Part shown: one piece after another, positions 7,491-14,270 of the stretch
Layout of the letters: every line of letters starts with the position of its first letter
How positions within the stretch are numbered: the first letter of the stretch is position 1
Position numbers and translations under genes: made by a program
From: JABCPE02 sp963506915
Lineage (GTDB): Bacteria > Bacteroidota > Bacteroidia > Flavobacteriales > Weeksellaceae
Reading direction: 5' to 3'
Assembly: GCA_963506915.1 (NCBI GenBank)
Contig: CAUORE010000030.1
Span: 1 to 20,308, forward strand
DNA: 20,308 nucleotides
The notes under the pieces: model-generated
What the model was told of the DNA's origin: nothing
Database searches by the model: none
Seen by the model: only the letters and a program-made list of their open reading frames with translations

Positions 7491-8079
7491 TTAGGATTCT
7501 ATTCCTACTGCATAAGTAGATTTTGTAACATCCTGTTGGGTGTTTTTATTTATTAATTTAAAAGTTCCTTTTAGTACGAAACTACCATCTGGAAACCTTT
7601 CTACGGCTTTTTGGGACACATTGTCACTTGAGAGGTGGAGTTCTAGTCTATAAATTGAATTTTCATAAACTCTATCCTCTATATAAGTGTTTTTCGGTGA
7701 AATGTTCTTTAGTTTTTCATAAGGACCATTTACTTTTATAATAGCTGCATCATTTTCTGAAAAATCAATAAAAACATAGTGGTTTCCATAGCCTTTTTCC
7801 CACTGACTTTCATCAGTGTATAGGAAAAGTCTTCCCCAAGATTCTAGATTTTTATTGAATTTAGCAGGAAGTTTAGATTCGTAATTGAAGGTTTGAATGT
7901 TCAGCTCTTCAATAGGTTTTTCTATTTCTTTCTCTGTTTTTGTTTCTATGGAAATACTATCTTTAGACAAGACCATGGTGTCTTGTGGTTTTTTTTTCGT
8001 TTTCCTTTATTTCCTTTGTTTCTTGTTTACAAGATACTAATCCGATAAACAATATTCCAAATAAAATTGAATTTTTCAT
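7491..8079 (-). pseudogene. Lipoprotein gene split by a one-base frameshift in an A9 tract
   Basis: From ATG at 8079 the minus strand reads MKNSILFGILFIGLVSC, a lipoprotein leader with lipobox and Cys17, then KQETKEIKENEKK. Here the message has nine A in a row (7989-7997). Read as written, the frame then gives TTRHHGLV and stops at 7963-7965. If the tract had eight A, the reading would run on as KKPQDTMVLSKD and continue without a break to the stop at 7491, giving a 195-residue lipoprotein. The downstream part alone (161 codons from an ATG at 7976) has no leader and would be stranded in the cytoplasm. Its content (RLFLYTDESQW, RLELHLSS, FPDGSFVLKGTFKL) is not recognised. It begins 6 bases after the upstream stop, so it is the last gene of the island. 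The cause may be a mutation, phase variation by slippage, or a sequencing error. Confidence 0.8.
7989..7997 (-). repeat. A9 homopolymer at the frameshift point
   Basis: Nine consecutive A on the coding (minus) strand, 30 codons after the lipoprotein start and 13 codons past the lipidated Cys. The two halves of the gene are in frame only if the count differs by one (8, or 11). Tracts of this length can slip during replication or transcription. Confidence 0.85.
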
Positions 8080-8085
8080 GATATA

Positions 8086-8436
8086 CTATTTCTCAAGTTT
8101 AAAAACACAAGGAATCTGATTGCCATCAAAATCATAACAATCATTATTTACTTTCCCTTTAGAGTTTACCATAGCAGCATACACATTCCCATTTTTCTTA
8201 TAAACTTTAATACCATCCATGATAGCTTTAAATTTTCCAGAATATGTAAGAGTCCAGTCTACACCACCATATATTTTGCAATTTCCTTTTTTATCAATGT
8301 GGATAGCAACATTACAACAAGAACCTCCTCCTGAGAAGTTAAATTCCCTTACACCTATAAAAGGTAGATTAGTTGATTTTTGTTGTCCAAATGCAATACT
8401 GCTCATTAGTATTGCTGAAAAAATTAGTGTTCTCAT
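8086..8436 (-). CDS. Small exported Cys-rich protein of unknown function
   Basis: 116 residues. MRTLIFSAILMSSIAFGQQ is a signal peptidase I type leader, probably cut after AFG or AFGQ. The mature part of about 98 residues carries five cysteines (40, 41, 53, 100, 110), a GGGSCCN turn near 36-42, and a beta-rich pattern (KIYGGVDWTLTYSGKFKAI, VYAAMVNSKGKV). Cysteines in an exported protein suggest disulphides. I do not recognise a family. The gene starts 14 bases after a copy of the 74-76 bp repeat and ends 6 bases before the next lipoprotein gene, so those two are likely co-transcribed. It lies in the AT-rich accessory island. An immunity or inhibitor role is possible by context only. Confidence 0.78.
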   Translation of the reverse strand: MRTLIFSAILMSSIAFGQQKSTNLPFIGVREFNFSGGGSCCNVAIHIDKKGNCKIYGGVDWTLTYSGKFKAIMDGIKVYKKNGNVYAAMVNSKGKVNNDCYDFDGNQIPCVFKLEK

Positions 8437-8450
8437 TTTTATTTACTTTT

Positions 8451-8524
8451 ATTAAGATATTCCTACTCTTTTAGCTTTTCGGATTCTGCATTATAATATT
8501 TACCCTTCGGATGGTGATTTTTTT
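8451..8524 (-). repeat. Direct repeat, copy A (74 bp), degenerate 3' end of a lost gene
   Basis: Matches copy B (10297-10372) in the same orientation with about 3 substitutions and two 1-base deletions, roughly 93% identity by eye. It lies between the stop of the lipoprotein gene at 8539 and the start at 8436. On the minus strand it begins AAAAAAATCACCATCCGAAG. Read in the frame of copy B it encodes KKITIRRV before the first deletion breaks the frame (then NIIMQNPKS and stop). No TAnnTTTG element is present, so it is not an obvious promoter. Confidence 0.85.
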
Positions 8525-8538
8525 GTTTATATATGGTT

Positions 8539-9117
8539 CTATCTTCTCAACCCTTTTAATAATTCTTTATATACATCGTCGGTAATAGGAAAATAATTCA
8601 AATTACCTATTGATGCAGATTTGGCCATAAACTCATCTCCTATATCATAATCATTGAACTCTTTAAACATGTCTCTTAACATTTTCTCTGGAAAATAGTT
8701 TCTTAGGGCATCTTTAGTTTCGTTATAATTAAAAAAAGTTATCTTATTCCCTGTGACTTTATTTTTAACTAATATTTGTGTAGTATTTCCCTCTTTATCT
8801 GTCCATCTTCCAATTACATGGTATGGCATTTCAGGGAGTTCTCCAGGATTTGATTCATAGTCTATGACTCCTTTTAAGTTTAATTCTTTAATTAGATCTT
8901 TTCCTCTAACCTTGAAATACTGTTGGTAATCAATTATTTTATTTACTTCGGCTATAGTATAGTATTGCCCATTTAGTTTTTTGTGTGGAACATTATATTC
9001 ATCTTTAATTTTTTCGTATTTTATACCAGTTTCAGGGTCGGTTTCGGTAATGGATTTATTGTTACCACAACTTACAAATACAAATACACTTACTAGTGTT
9101 AATACTAAATGCCTCAT
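8539..9117 (-). CDS. Lipoprotein, diverged member of a tandem paralogue set
   Basis: 192 residues. MRHLVLTLVSVFVFVSC is a lipoprotein leader with Cys17 as the lipidated residue, followed by GNNKS. The N-terminal half has HKKLNGQYYTIAEVNKIIDYQQYF (about 45-68). The C-terminal half contains KVTG (120-123) and MFKEFNDYDIGD (150-161). These match in order and spacing the VxTG ... LLKDFEVGD and VTTG ... LFKTLMLGD segments of the next two genes upstream, although the overall similarity is weak. No known family recognised. It starts 22 bases after the stop of the gene upstream, and repeat copy A follows its stop by 14 bases. Export to the periplasm or outer membrane is well supported; function is unknown. 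Confidence 0.8.
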   Translation of the reverse strand: MRHLVLTLVSVFVFVSCGNNKSITETDPETGIKYEKIKDEYNVPHKKLNGQYYTIAEVNKIIDYQQYFKVRGKDLIKELNLKGVIDYESNPGELPEMPYHVIGRWTDKEGNTTQILVKNKVTGNKITFFNYNETKDALRNYFPEKMLRDMFKEFNDYDIGDEFMAKSASIGNLNYFPITDDVYKELLKGLRR

Positions 9118-9139
9118 AATACTCTGTTTTATATTTTAC

Positions 9140-9601
9140 TTATTTTTTCTTTATTATTCTTGTTAAATCTATGTCAAATGCTTCTACTCCATAGACTTCG
9201 GTTCTATTTGCAGGAATTCGTATGATATCTCCAACTTCAAAATCTTTCAATAGATTTACTAAAAGTTGTCTAGTAAAAAAAGTATTTACAGTTTTATAAA
9301 CATATCCAGTAATTACATCTTGATATTCTATTCTAACAACTTCTCCTAAATTATCCTTTTTTATACTTCTTGATTTACTAATTATTCTGAATTCTGCATA
9401 CTCTGTGTTATTTGGAAGTTTAGTGATTTCAGCTAGGCTACCTTCTTTTTTGGGTATGAATTCATCCTTATATTTAAAAGTTTCAATACCTATTTTTTCA
9501 TTTATAATGTTTTCAAATTTACTTATAGGAGGTTCGTTTTTAAATTGGCTGTTAGCTAAAGTAGATAGTAACACTCCTAATAATACAAATAAATGTTTCA
9601 T
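9140..9601 (-). CDS. Exported protein of unknown function, tandem paralogue
   Basis: 153 residues from the ATG at 9601. I chose this start because MKHLFVLLGVLLSTLANSQ is a clear signal peptide, probably cut after ANS or NSQ. The open frame extends upstream to 9718, but that would add 39 residues without a leader and overlap the gene before it by about 100 bases. The mature protein has AEFRIISKSRS (69-79), IEYQDVITG (91-99) and LLKDFEVGD (117-125). These align with AKYTIKTVSES, VELYDVTTG and LFKTLMLGD in the upstream gene, so the two are probably paralogues. It starts 16 bases after the upstream stop and ends 22 bases before the next gene, typical of an operon. No family recognised. Confidence 0.82.
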   Translation of the reverse strand: MKHLFVLLGVLLSTLANSQFKNEPPISKFENIINEKIGIETFKYKDEFIPKKEGSLAEITKLPNNTEYAEFRIISKSRSIKKDNLGEVVRIEYQDVITGYVYKTVNTFFTRQLLVNLLKDFEVGDIIRIPANRTEVYGVEAFDIDLTRIIKKK

Positions 9602-9617
9602 ATTGTTCTTATTTTGG

Positions 9618-10283
9618 TTATAAATCATTTTCATCCCATTCGAATTCTTCTCCATCAGGGTATTTTTGGAAATATTCATAATAGTATTCATCATCTGGAG
9701 CAAAATATAAAGTTCCATCTAATCTTTTTTTTGTTTTAGATACAAGATATATATAGTCTCCAAGCATCAGGGTTTTAAATAAATTCCCAAAACTAGAACT
9801 GGAAAACATATAGAAAGTGGTACCTGTAGTTACATCATATAATTCTACTTCATTAACATCATTTACTGATTCACTAACTGTTTTAATAGTGTATTTAGCA
9901 GTAAGGATAAACATAGCCTCGTATCGATTGTCTTCTGTTTTATAGAGGGTTTCATTTGTTTTAGGGCTCCTTTGTATTAGTTTGTCCTTTAAATTTTCTT
10001 CATTTGGGATTGGTCTACTTAAATGACTCCAAGAGGTTACATAAGAAGGCTTGGTAGATTGTATTTGAGCAATTTTTTTATGTTTTTCAAAGGGAATATC
10101 TAATTCGTAAAATGTTCCATTATCATACTTGATAATAGCCGAGTTATCTATTTCAAAGGGATGTTTGTCTAAAGGCTTAAATTCTTTTATGGTTTTTTTT
10201 GGATGTTTATTTATATCCTGTCCCTGTCCTTTCCCTTTATTAAATAGTGTTACTATAAATAATATTAAAATTAGTCGTTTCAT
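9618..10283 (-). CDS. Exported protein of unknown function, first gene of the island
   Basis: 221 residues. MKRLILILFIVTLFNKGKGQGQ is a signal peptide. The mature part is charged and contains FILTAKYTIKTVSES (125-139), VELYDVTTG (146-154) and LFKTLMLGD (168-176), shared with the next gene, then an acidic, Tyr-rich tail (DDEYYYEYFQKYPDGEEFEWDENDL) at about 197-221. It is the leading gene of the five-gene minus-strand set. Repeat copy B lies 13 bases before its start. No standard TAnnTTTG promoter was found on the minus strand in the 360 bases upstream, so how the island is transcribed is unclear. No family recognised. Context allows an immunity-type role, but there is no direct support. Confidence 0.82.
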   Translation of the reverse strand: MKRLILILFIVTLFNKGKGQGQDINKHPKKTIKEFKPLDKHPFEIDNSAIIKYDNGTFYELDIPFEKHKKIAQIQSTKPSYVTSWSHLSRPIPNEENLKDKLIQRSPKTNETLYKTEDNRYEAMFILTAKYTIKTVSESVNDVNEVELYDVTTGTTFYMFSSSSFGNLFKTLMLGDYIYLVSKTKKRLDGTLYFAPDDEYYYEYFQKYPDGEEFEWDENDL

Positions 10284-10296
10284 TCATTTTTTATTT

Positions 10297-10372
10297 ATTA
10301 AGATATTCCTACTCTTTTTAGCTTTTCGGATTCCGCTTTATAGTATTTTACCCTTCGGATGGTGATTTTTTT
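10297..10372 (-). repeat. Direct repeat, copy B (76 bp), intact 3' end of a lost gene
   Basis: Same orientation as copy A at 8451-8524, 1846 bases apart. On the minus strand it reads without a break as KKITIRRVKYYKAESEKLKR, then VGIS and two stop codons in tandem, 13 bases before the start of the exported protein at 10283. The frame is closed upstream by a TAA two codons before it, and it has no start codon. It therefore looks like the tail of a gene whose body is gone. The strongly basic, coding-like content and the double stop support this over a regulatory element. Confidence 0.85.
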
Positions 10373-10389
10373 AAATTATCTATCATAAA

Positions 10390-10424
10390 ATATCACAGAT
10401 AAAAGGTGATATCTTCTATCTGTG
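10390..10424. repeat. Two overlapping, mutually exclusive inverted repeats
   Basis: CACAGATA (10394-10401) pairs with TATCTGTG (10417-10424), leaving a 15-base loop. ATATCAC (10390-10396) pairs with GTGATAT (10406-10412), leaving a 9-base loop. The two stems share the bases CAC at 10394-10396, so only one can form at a time. On the minus strand the structure is followed by ATATTTTAT, so a weak terminator for a lost minus-strand gene or a leader attenuator is possible. Confidence 0.5.
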
Positions 10425-10589
10425 GAAATAAATATTTTTAATAAAAAGTTTATTGTTTTTCTTGAGTATTTAGACTTTTGAATAAAGAGGAAAAATGTAG
10501 TTGTTTCTTCATATTATTTAGTTTTATATGAAATTTTTAGGTTTATGATTTCTCTGCGAATATAACTTTTTTTTCGGAGAAAAAAGGTA

Positions 10590-10597
10590 TAATTTTG
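10590..10597 (+). promoter_or_regulatory. Possible upstream -7 element (TAATTTTG)
   Basis: Exact TAnnTTTG match on the plus strand. Transcription would start near 10602, giving a leader of about 43 bases for the DUF3078 gene. The expected -33 position holds only T-runs and no TTG, so this is weaker than the element at 10632. Confidence 0.4.
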
Positions 10598-10608
10598 CAA
10601 TAATTTTT

Positions 10609-10639
10609 TTTGTCTTACCATAAAAAACTTATACTTTTG
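10609..10639 (+). promoter_or_regulatory. Near-consensus promoter of the DUF3078-mutL operon
   Basis: TTTG at 10609-10612 is followed after 19 bases by TACTTTTG at 10632-10639. Both boxes and their spacing fit the flavobacterial -33/-7 consensus (TTG ... TAnnTTTG). If the -7 element is placed as in mapped promoters, transcription begins at about 10643-10645. The ATG is at 10645, so the mRNA would have no leader or one of only 1-2 bases. Confidence 0.72.
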
Positions 10640-10644
10640 CAACT

Positions 10645-11751
10645 ATGGTAAAAAAAATACTCATTTCTCTGTTATTCAGCATTTCAGTGATAGGATTTGC
10701 TCAGAAAAATCCATTGAAATACAAGATAGATTCCATCAATCAGAAAAAATGGGATTCTACGGCGGTTAATTTGGATAGTCTGAACACTCCCAAGCTGGTA
10801 AAACTGGACATAAAAAAGAAGGATACCATTATCCTTAGAAATCAGGAGGATAAGCAGGGAGAACTTCCTGTGACGCCATTTTTACTGATGAATACTTATC
10901 GTGAGAGGTCTTGGTTCTTCTATGGACAGAACAACTTGATTTTCAATCAGTCTTCCTATTCCAACTGGAACACGGGGGGAGATAACAGCATCGGTGTCAT
11001 TGGCAGGATAGATTATTCATTGATTTATAAAAACGGGAAGCATTTTTGGGATACTCATGCGAAGATGGGCTATGGGATGGTTTCTGACAGAAAAGAAGAA
11101 CTCAGAAAAACAGAAGATTACCTCAATGTTTCTTCTGACTATGGCTATGATTTGGGTAGCCAGTATTACCTTTCTACAGGGTTTCAGTTCTTGTCTCAGT
11201 TTTCGCCAGGATACTATTATTCTTCAGGGAAAAAAGTGAAATTTGAGGACAGAATTTCGCGATTTATGGCGCCTGGGTATCTGAATGTCGGTCTTGGGGT
11301 TTTGTATAATCCGAAGGAAAATTTTCAAGTGATACTCAGACCTATCAATGCTAAACTCACTTTCGTGCTAGACAAACACCTTCAGAAAAAAGGAAAATAC
11401 GGACTAGAACATGATGGGCAGAGCATAAAAAGCGAAATGGGAGCAATGCTCAATGTGATTCATCGTTGGAAGATTTATAAAGATATTTATTTTACCAATC
11501 AGCTGAATTTATTTAGCAGCTACACTTCTCACCCTGAAAGAGTGGATGTCGCATACACAGGGACATTGAGCTTGAAATTTAACAAATTCATAACCACTAC
11601 ATTCAATATTGATTTGGTCTACGATCACGACCAAGTGCAGAAAATCCAAATGAAGCAGGTTTTGGGTGTGGGTGTTTACTATAAATTAGGAGTGGAAAAC
11701 AAAGAAAAAAACATCAGAAAAGATAAAATAAATAAAGTAAAACCTTTCTAA
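10645..11751 (+). CDS. DUF3078 outer-membrane-type protein
   Basis: 368 residues. MVKKILISLLFSISVIGFAQ is a signal peptide. A charged spacer of about 65 residues follows, then a domain with many alternating aromatic/polar strands (SWFFYGQNNLIFNQSSYSNWNTGGDNSIG, WDTHAKMGYGMVSD, YYLSTGFQFLSQFSPGYYYSS, MAPGYLNVGLGVLYNP, GVGVYYKLG). The SNWNTGG segment and the strand pattern match DUF3078 proteins, predicted outer-membrane beta-barrels found almost only in Bacteroidota. The last 15 residues are basic and follow the apparent final strand. The function is not known. It is the first gene of a four-gene operon, and mutL starts 4 bases after its stop. Family assignment is good; cellular role is unknown. 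Confidence 0.88.
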   Translation: MVKKILISLLFSISVIGFAQKNPLKYKIDSINQKKWDSTAVNLDSLNTPKLVKLDIKKKDTIILRNQEDKQGELPVTPFLLMNTYRERSWFFYGQNNLIFNQSSYSNWNTGGDNSIGVIGRIDYSLIYKNGKHFWDTHAKMGYGMVSDRKEELRKTEDYLNVSSDYGYDLGSQYYLSTGFQFLSQFSPGYYYSSGKKVKFEDRISRFMAPGYLNVGLGVLYNPKENFQVILRPINAKLTFVLDKHLQKKGKYGLEHDGQSIKSEMGAMLNVIHRWKIYKDIYFTNQLNLFSSYTSHPERVDVAYTGTLSLKFNKFITTTFNIDLVYDHDQVQKIQMKQVLGVGVYYKLGVENKEKNIRKDKINKVKPF

Positions 11752-11755
11752 AAAT

Positions 11756-13522
11756 ATGTCAGATATTATTCAGCTTTTGCCAGACTATGTTGCCAACCAG
11801 ATTGCAGCGGGAGAAGTGGTGCAGAGACCAGCTTCCGTAGTAAAAGAACTGCTGGAAAATGCCATAGATGCGAAGGCTAGTAAGGTGGAACTTATCATAA
11901 GGGACGCTGGAAAAAATCTGATACAGGTAGTAGATGATGGCATAGGAATGTCCGAAACTGATGCAAGAATGGCCTTTGAAAGGCATGCAACTTCTAAAAT
12001 CCGTACTACAGAAGATATTTTTAAAATATCGAGCAAAGGATTTAGGGGAGAGGCTTTGGCATCCATAGCGGCGGTGGCGCAGGTAGAACTGAGGACTAAA
12101 AAACAAAATGCTGAAATAGGGACAAACATCTACATAGAAGGAGGGGAGCTAGAATTTCAAGAGCCTATTCAGACTGCTGAGGGCTCTAATTTTTTGGTGA
12201 AAAACTTGTTCTACAATGTGCCTGCAAGAAGAAAATTCTTGAAGAAGGACAATGTAGAGTTTAGACATATTATAGATGAATTTCATCGTGTAGCTCTGGC
12301 GCATGAGCAGATAGAATTTTCGCTTTATCATAATGATGAAGAGATATTTAAACTCAGAAAGGCGAATTTGTCCCAGAGAATAGTAGATATTTTTGGGCGA
12401 AAACTCCAGCCGCTGCTGGTTCCTGTGAAGGAAGATTTGGGCTGGGTGAAATTGGACGGATTTGTCGCAAAACCAGAAGGCGCGAAGAAAACCAGAGGCG
12501 AGCAGTTTTTCTTTGTCAATGGAAGGTTTTTCAGAAGTGCTTATTTTAATCGAGCTGTTCAGGAGGCTTTTGAGGGGCTGCTGGCGCCGGCTTATATTCC
12601 GACATTTTTCCTTTATCTGGAGCTTGACCCAGAAAAAATAGATGTCAATATCCATCCGCAGAAAACGGAAGTGAAATTCGAGGATGAGCACCTTATATAC
12701 GCCTTGATTCGTTCTACGATTAAGCGTTCTTTGGGGATTTATAACATTGCGCCTTCATTGGATTTTGACCGAGACCCACAGAAAGATATTTTTGCAGGAA
12801 TTTCTTCCAAAGCGAATACTTCATCGCAGTTTACTGATATCAAAGTAGATAGAAACTATAATCCTTTTCAGTCTGAAAAAATGACAGATGTGAAAATGGT
12901 GAATTTAGGGGAAATGTATCAGTCTAATATTCAGGCGGAACCCTCTAAACTCAATGCTCTTTTTGAGGATGATGACTTTGATGAAGAACTGATGAGGCTA
13001 CCTAATGGATATTGGCTTTATAACCGTGGAGACAAGACTCTGATGCTGAACATGGAGCGTATTTATACTTTGGTTTTAGCGGATAAGAAGAAACAAGTTC
13101 CCAAAGAAAAAGCAGGGCAAACGCTCCTTTTTTCGCTGGAATACCACCTCAATGAGATGGAAAAAATAAAATATACTTCCATCAAAAAATACCTTCCAGA
13201 GCTGGGATTTGATATTGTTTTAGATAGAGATAATATTTTGAAAATCAGTGCGATTCCAGTTGGGCTGAATGAAACCAAAGTAATGGAGTTTTTGGAACGA
13301 ATTTTTGAAATATTGGATTACAAAACGGAGGAGGATTTTATGAACCACTATGAGGAACAATGGATAAAGGTGCAGACAAGATTTAGCTGTAATTTCCTTT
13401 ACAAGACCGATGTAGAAGAACTTATCAAGGAATATATACAGATAGGTTTTTCGCAGTATCTTCCAGATGGGCGAAGATGTTATCTGGAGCTGCCTTTGGA
13501 GGAACTGAAAAATAAATTTTAG
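11756..13522 (+). CDS. mutL: DNA mismatch repair protein MutL, endonuclease motif missing
   Basis: 588 residues. MutL is the ATP-driven matchmaker that links MutS bound at a mismatch to downstream repair. The GHKL ATPase motifs are complete: ELLENAIDA (31-39, catalytic Glu31), DDGIGM (60-65), RHATSKI (76-82) and GFRGEAL (95-101). The transducer domain holds FFFVNGRF near 256-263, and NIHPQKTEVKF near 299-309. The C-terminal dimerisation domain is present (from about 415), but the site where nicking MutLs carry DQHAxxExxxE reads MLNMERIYTLVL (about 430-441), with only the Glu-Arg-Ile of 'HERI' kept. The last motif region reads LPDGRRC (569-575) in place of CPHGRP. The metal-dependent nicking activity is therefore probably absent, as in E. 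coli MutL. No MutH gene is visible in the window. It lies 4 bases after the DUF3078 gene. Confidence 0.97.
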   Translation: MSDIIQLLPDYVANQIAAGEVVQRPASVVKELLENAIDAKASKVELIIRDAGKNLIQVVDDGIGMSETDARMAFERHATSKIRTTEDIFKISSKGFRGEALASIAAVAQVELRTKKQNAEIGTNIYIEGGELEFQEPIQTAEGSNFLVKNLFYNVPARRKFLKKDNVEFRHIIDEFHRVALAHEQIEFSLYHNDEEIFKLRKANLSQRIVDIFGRKLQPLLVPVKEDLGWVKLDGFVAKPEGAKKTRGEQFFFVNGRFFRSAYFNRAVQEAFEGLLAPAYIPTFFLYLELDPEKIDVNIHPQKTEVKFEDEHLIYALIRSTIKRSLGIYNIAPSLDFDRDPQKDIFAGISSKANTSSQFTDIKVDRNYNPFQSEKMTDVKMVNLGEMYQSNIQAEPSKLNALFEDDDFDEELMRLPNGYWLYNRGDKTLMLNMERIYTLVLADKKKQVPKEKAGQTLLFSLEYHLNEMEKIKYTSIKKYLPELGFDIVLDRDNILKISAIPVGLNETKVMEFLERIFEILDYKTEEDFMNHYEEQWIKVQTRFSCNFLYKTDVEELIKEYIQIGFSQYLPDGRRCYLELPLEELKNKF

Positions 13523-13546
13523 TAAAAACAATCATAAAACTGACAA

Positions 13547-14269
13547 ATGAACCCAATAAACGCAATACCAGTTACTAGAAATATCATTATCATAAATGTT
13601 CTTCTATATGCCATTACGGAGTTATTGTATCCTGATTTGAAATACCAGTTGGCGGCCTATATACCTACATCGCCGCTATTTCATTCGTGGCAAATATTTA
13701 CCCATATGTTTATGCACGGCACTCTGATGCATTTGCTTTTTAATATGCTTACTTTATGGAGTTTTGGGAGTATTTTGGAGCAGGCGCTGGGGAGAAGACA
13801 TTTTACAATTCTTTATTTCTTATCGGGGCTGGGGTCATTTATTTTATTTAATTTTTGGAATTATTACCAAGTTTATGACTTGACTCAGGCTTTATTACAA
13901 CAGGGAGTGGATGTTCGGGAAATTTATCTAAATGCAGGGAAACCTTTCGTTGAGAAGTCTTTGATAGAATCTAAGGAGGCACATTCGTTACTGGATTATC
14001 TTTCAATGCCTATGCTGGGGGCTTCTGGAGCTGTTTTTGGAGCAGTGGCAGGCTTTGGGACATTGTTTCCTGATGCGAAGATAAGTCTGATGTTCATCCC
14101 ATATCCTATAAAAGCTAAATATCTGCTGCCCATAGTGATACTTATTTCGGCTTATCTTGGGATAAGACAGTTTGAATGGGATAATGTGGCGCACTTTGCT
14201 CATATTGGCGGCGCTTTGGTGGGCTGGCTTATGATTAGAAACTGGAAAGCAAACCGAAACATCAGGTAA
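13547..14269 (+). CDS. Rhomboid-family intramembrane serine protease
   Basis: 240 residues with about six membrane segments. Rhomboids cut membrane-anchored substrates within the bilayer. The active-site serine lies in GASGAVFG (Ser160) and the general base His219 in VAHFAHIGGALVGW. The HGTLMHLLFNM segment (57-67) carries the conserved His and Asn (62 and 66) of the family. Between the second and fourth helices there is a hydrophilic stretch of about 45 residues (roughly 105-150, YYQVYDLTQAL...ESKEAHSLLD) that is absent from GlpG-type rhomboids. It probably forms a loop outside the membrane and is, I believe, seen in other Bacteroidota rhomboids. The gene lies 24 bases after mutL and 1 base before the EEP gene, so it is in the same operon. 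The natural substrate is unknown. Confidence 0.94.
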   Translation: MNPINAIPVTRNIIIINVLLYAITELLYPDLKYQLAAYIPTSPLFHSWQIFTHMFMHGTLMHLLFNMLTLWSFGSILEQALGRRHFTILYFLSGLGSFILFNFWNYYQVYDLTQALLQQGVDVREIYLNAGKPFVEKSLIESKEAHSLLDYLSMPMLGASGAVFGAVAGFGTLFPDAKISLMFIPYPIKAKYLLPIVILISAYLGIRQFEWDNVAHFAHIGGALVGWLMIRNWKANRNIR

Positions 14270-14270
14270 A

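Larger units (their letters stand above)
10284..10644. other. Divergent intergenic region, 361 bp
   Basis: No complete gene is visible. From left to right it holds repeat copy B (10297-10372) with a 24-codon remnant frame on the minus strand, a pair of overlapping inverted repeats (10390-10424), a very AT-rich stretch without clear signals (10430-10580), and two TAnnTTTG promoter elements on the plus strand (10590-10597 and 10632-10639) leading into the DUF3078 gene. A weaker GACTTTTG (one mismatch) occurs on the plus strand near 10468-10480. Confidence 0.7.

Noticed and set aside
9602..9718. Longer start for the 9140-9601 gene
   Set aside because: The 39 extra residues lack a leader and overlap the upstream gene by about 100 bases, whereas the ATG at 9601 opens with a clean signal peptide.
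8451..10372. The two repeats as a CRISPR array or insertion-sequence ends
   Set aside because: There are only two copies 1.8 kb apart, in direct orientation, with no regular spacing, no transposase and no inverted ends.
12149..12691. 180-codon minus-strand frame inside mutL
   Set aside because: Shadow of mutL, whose ATPase and transducer motifs occupy the plus strand here.
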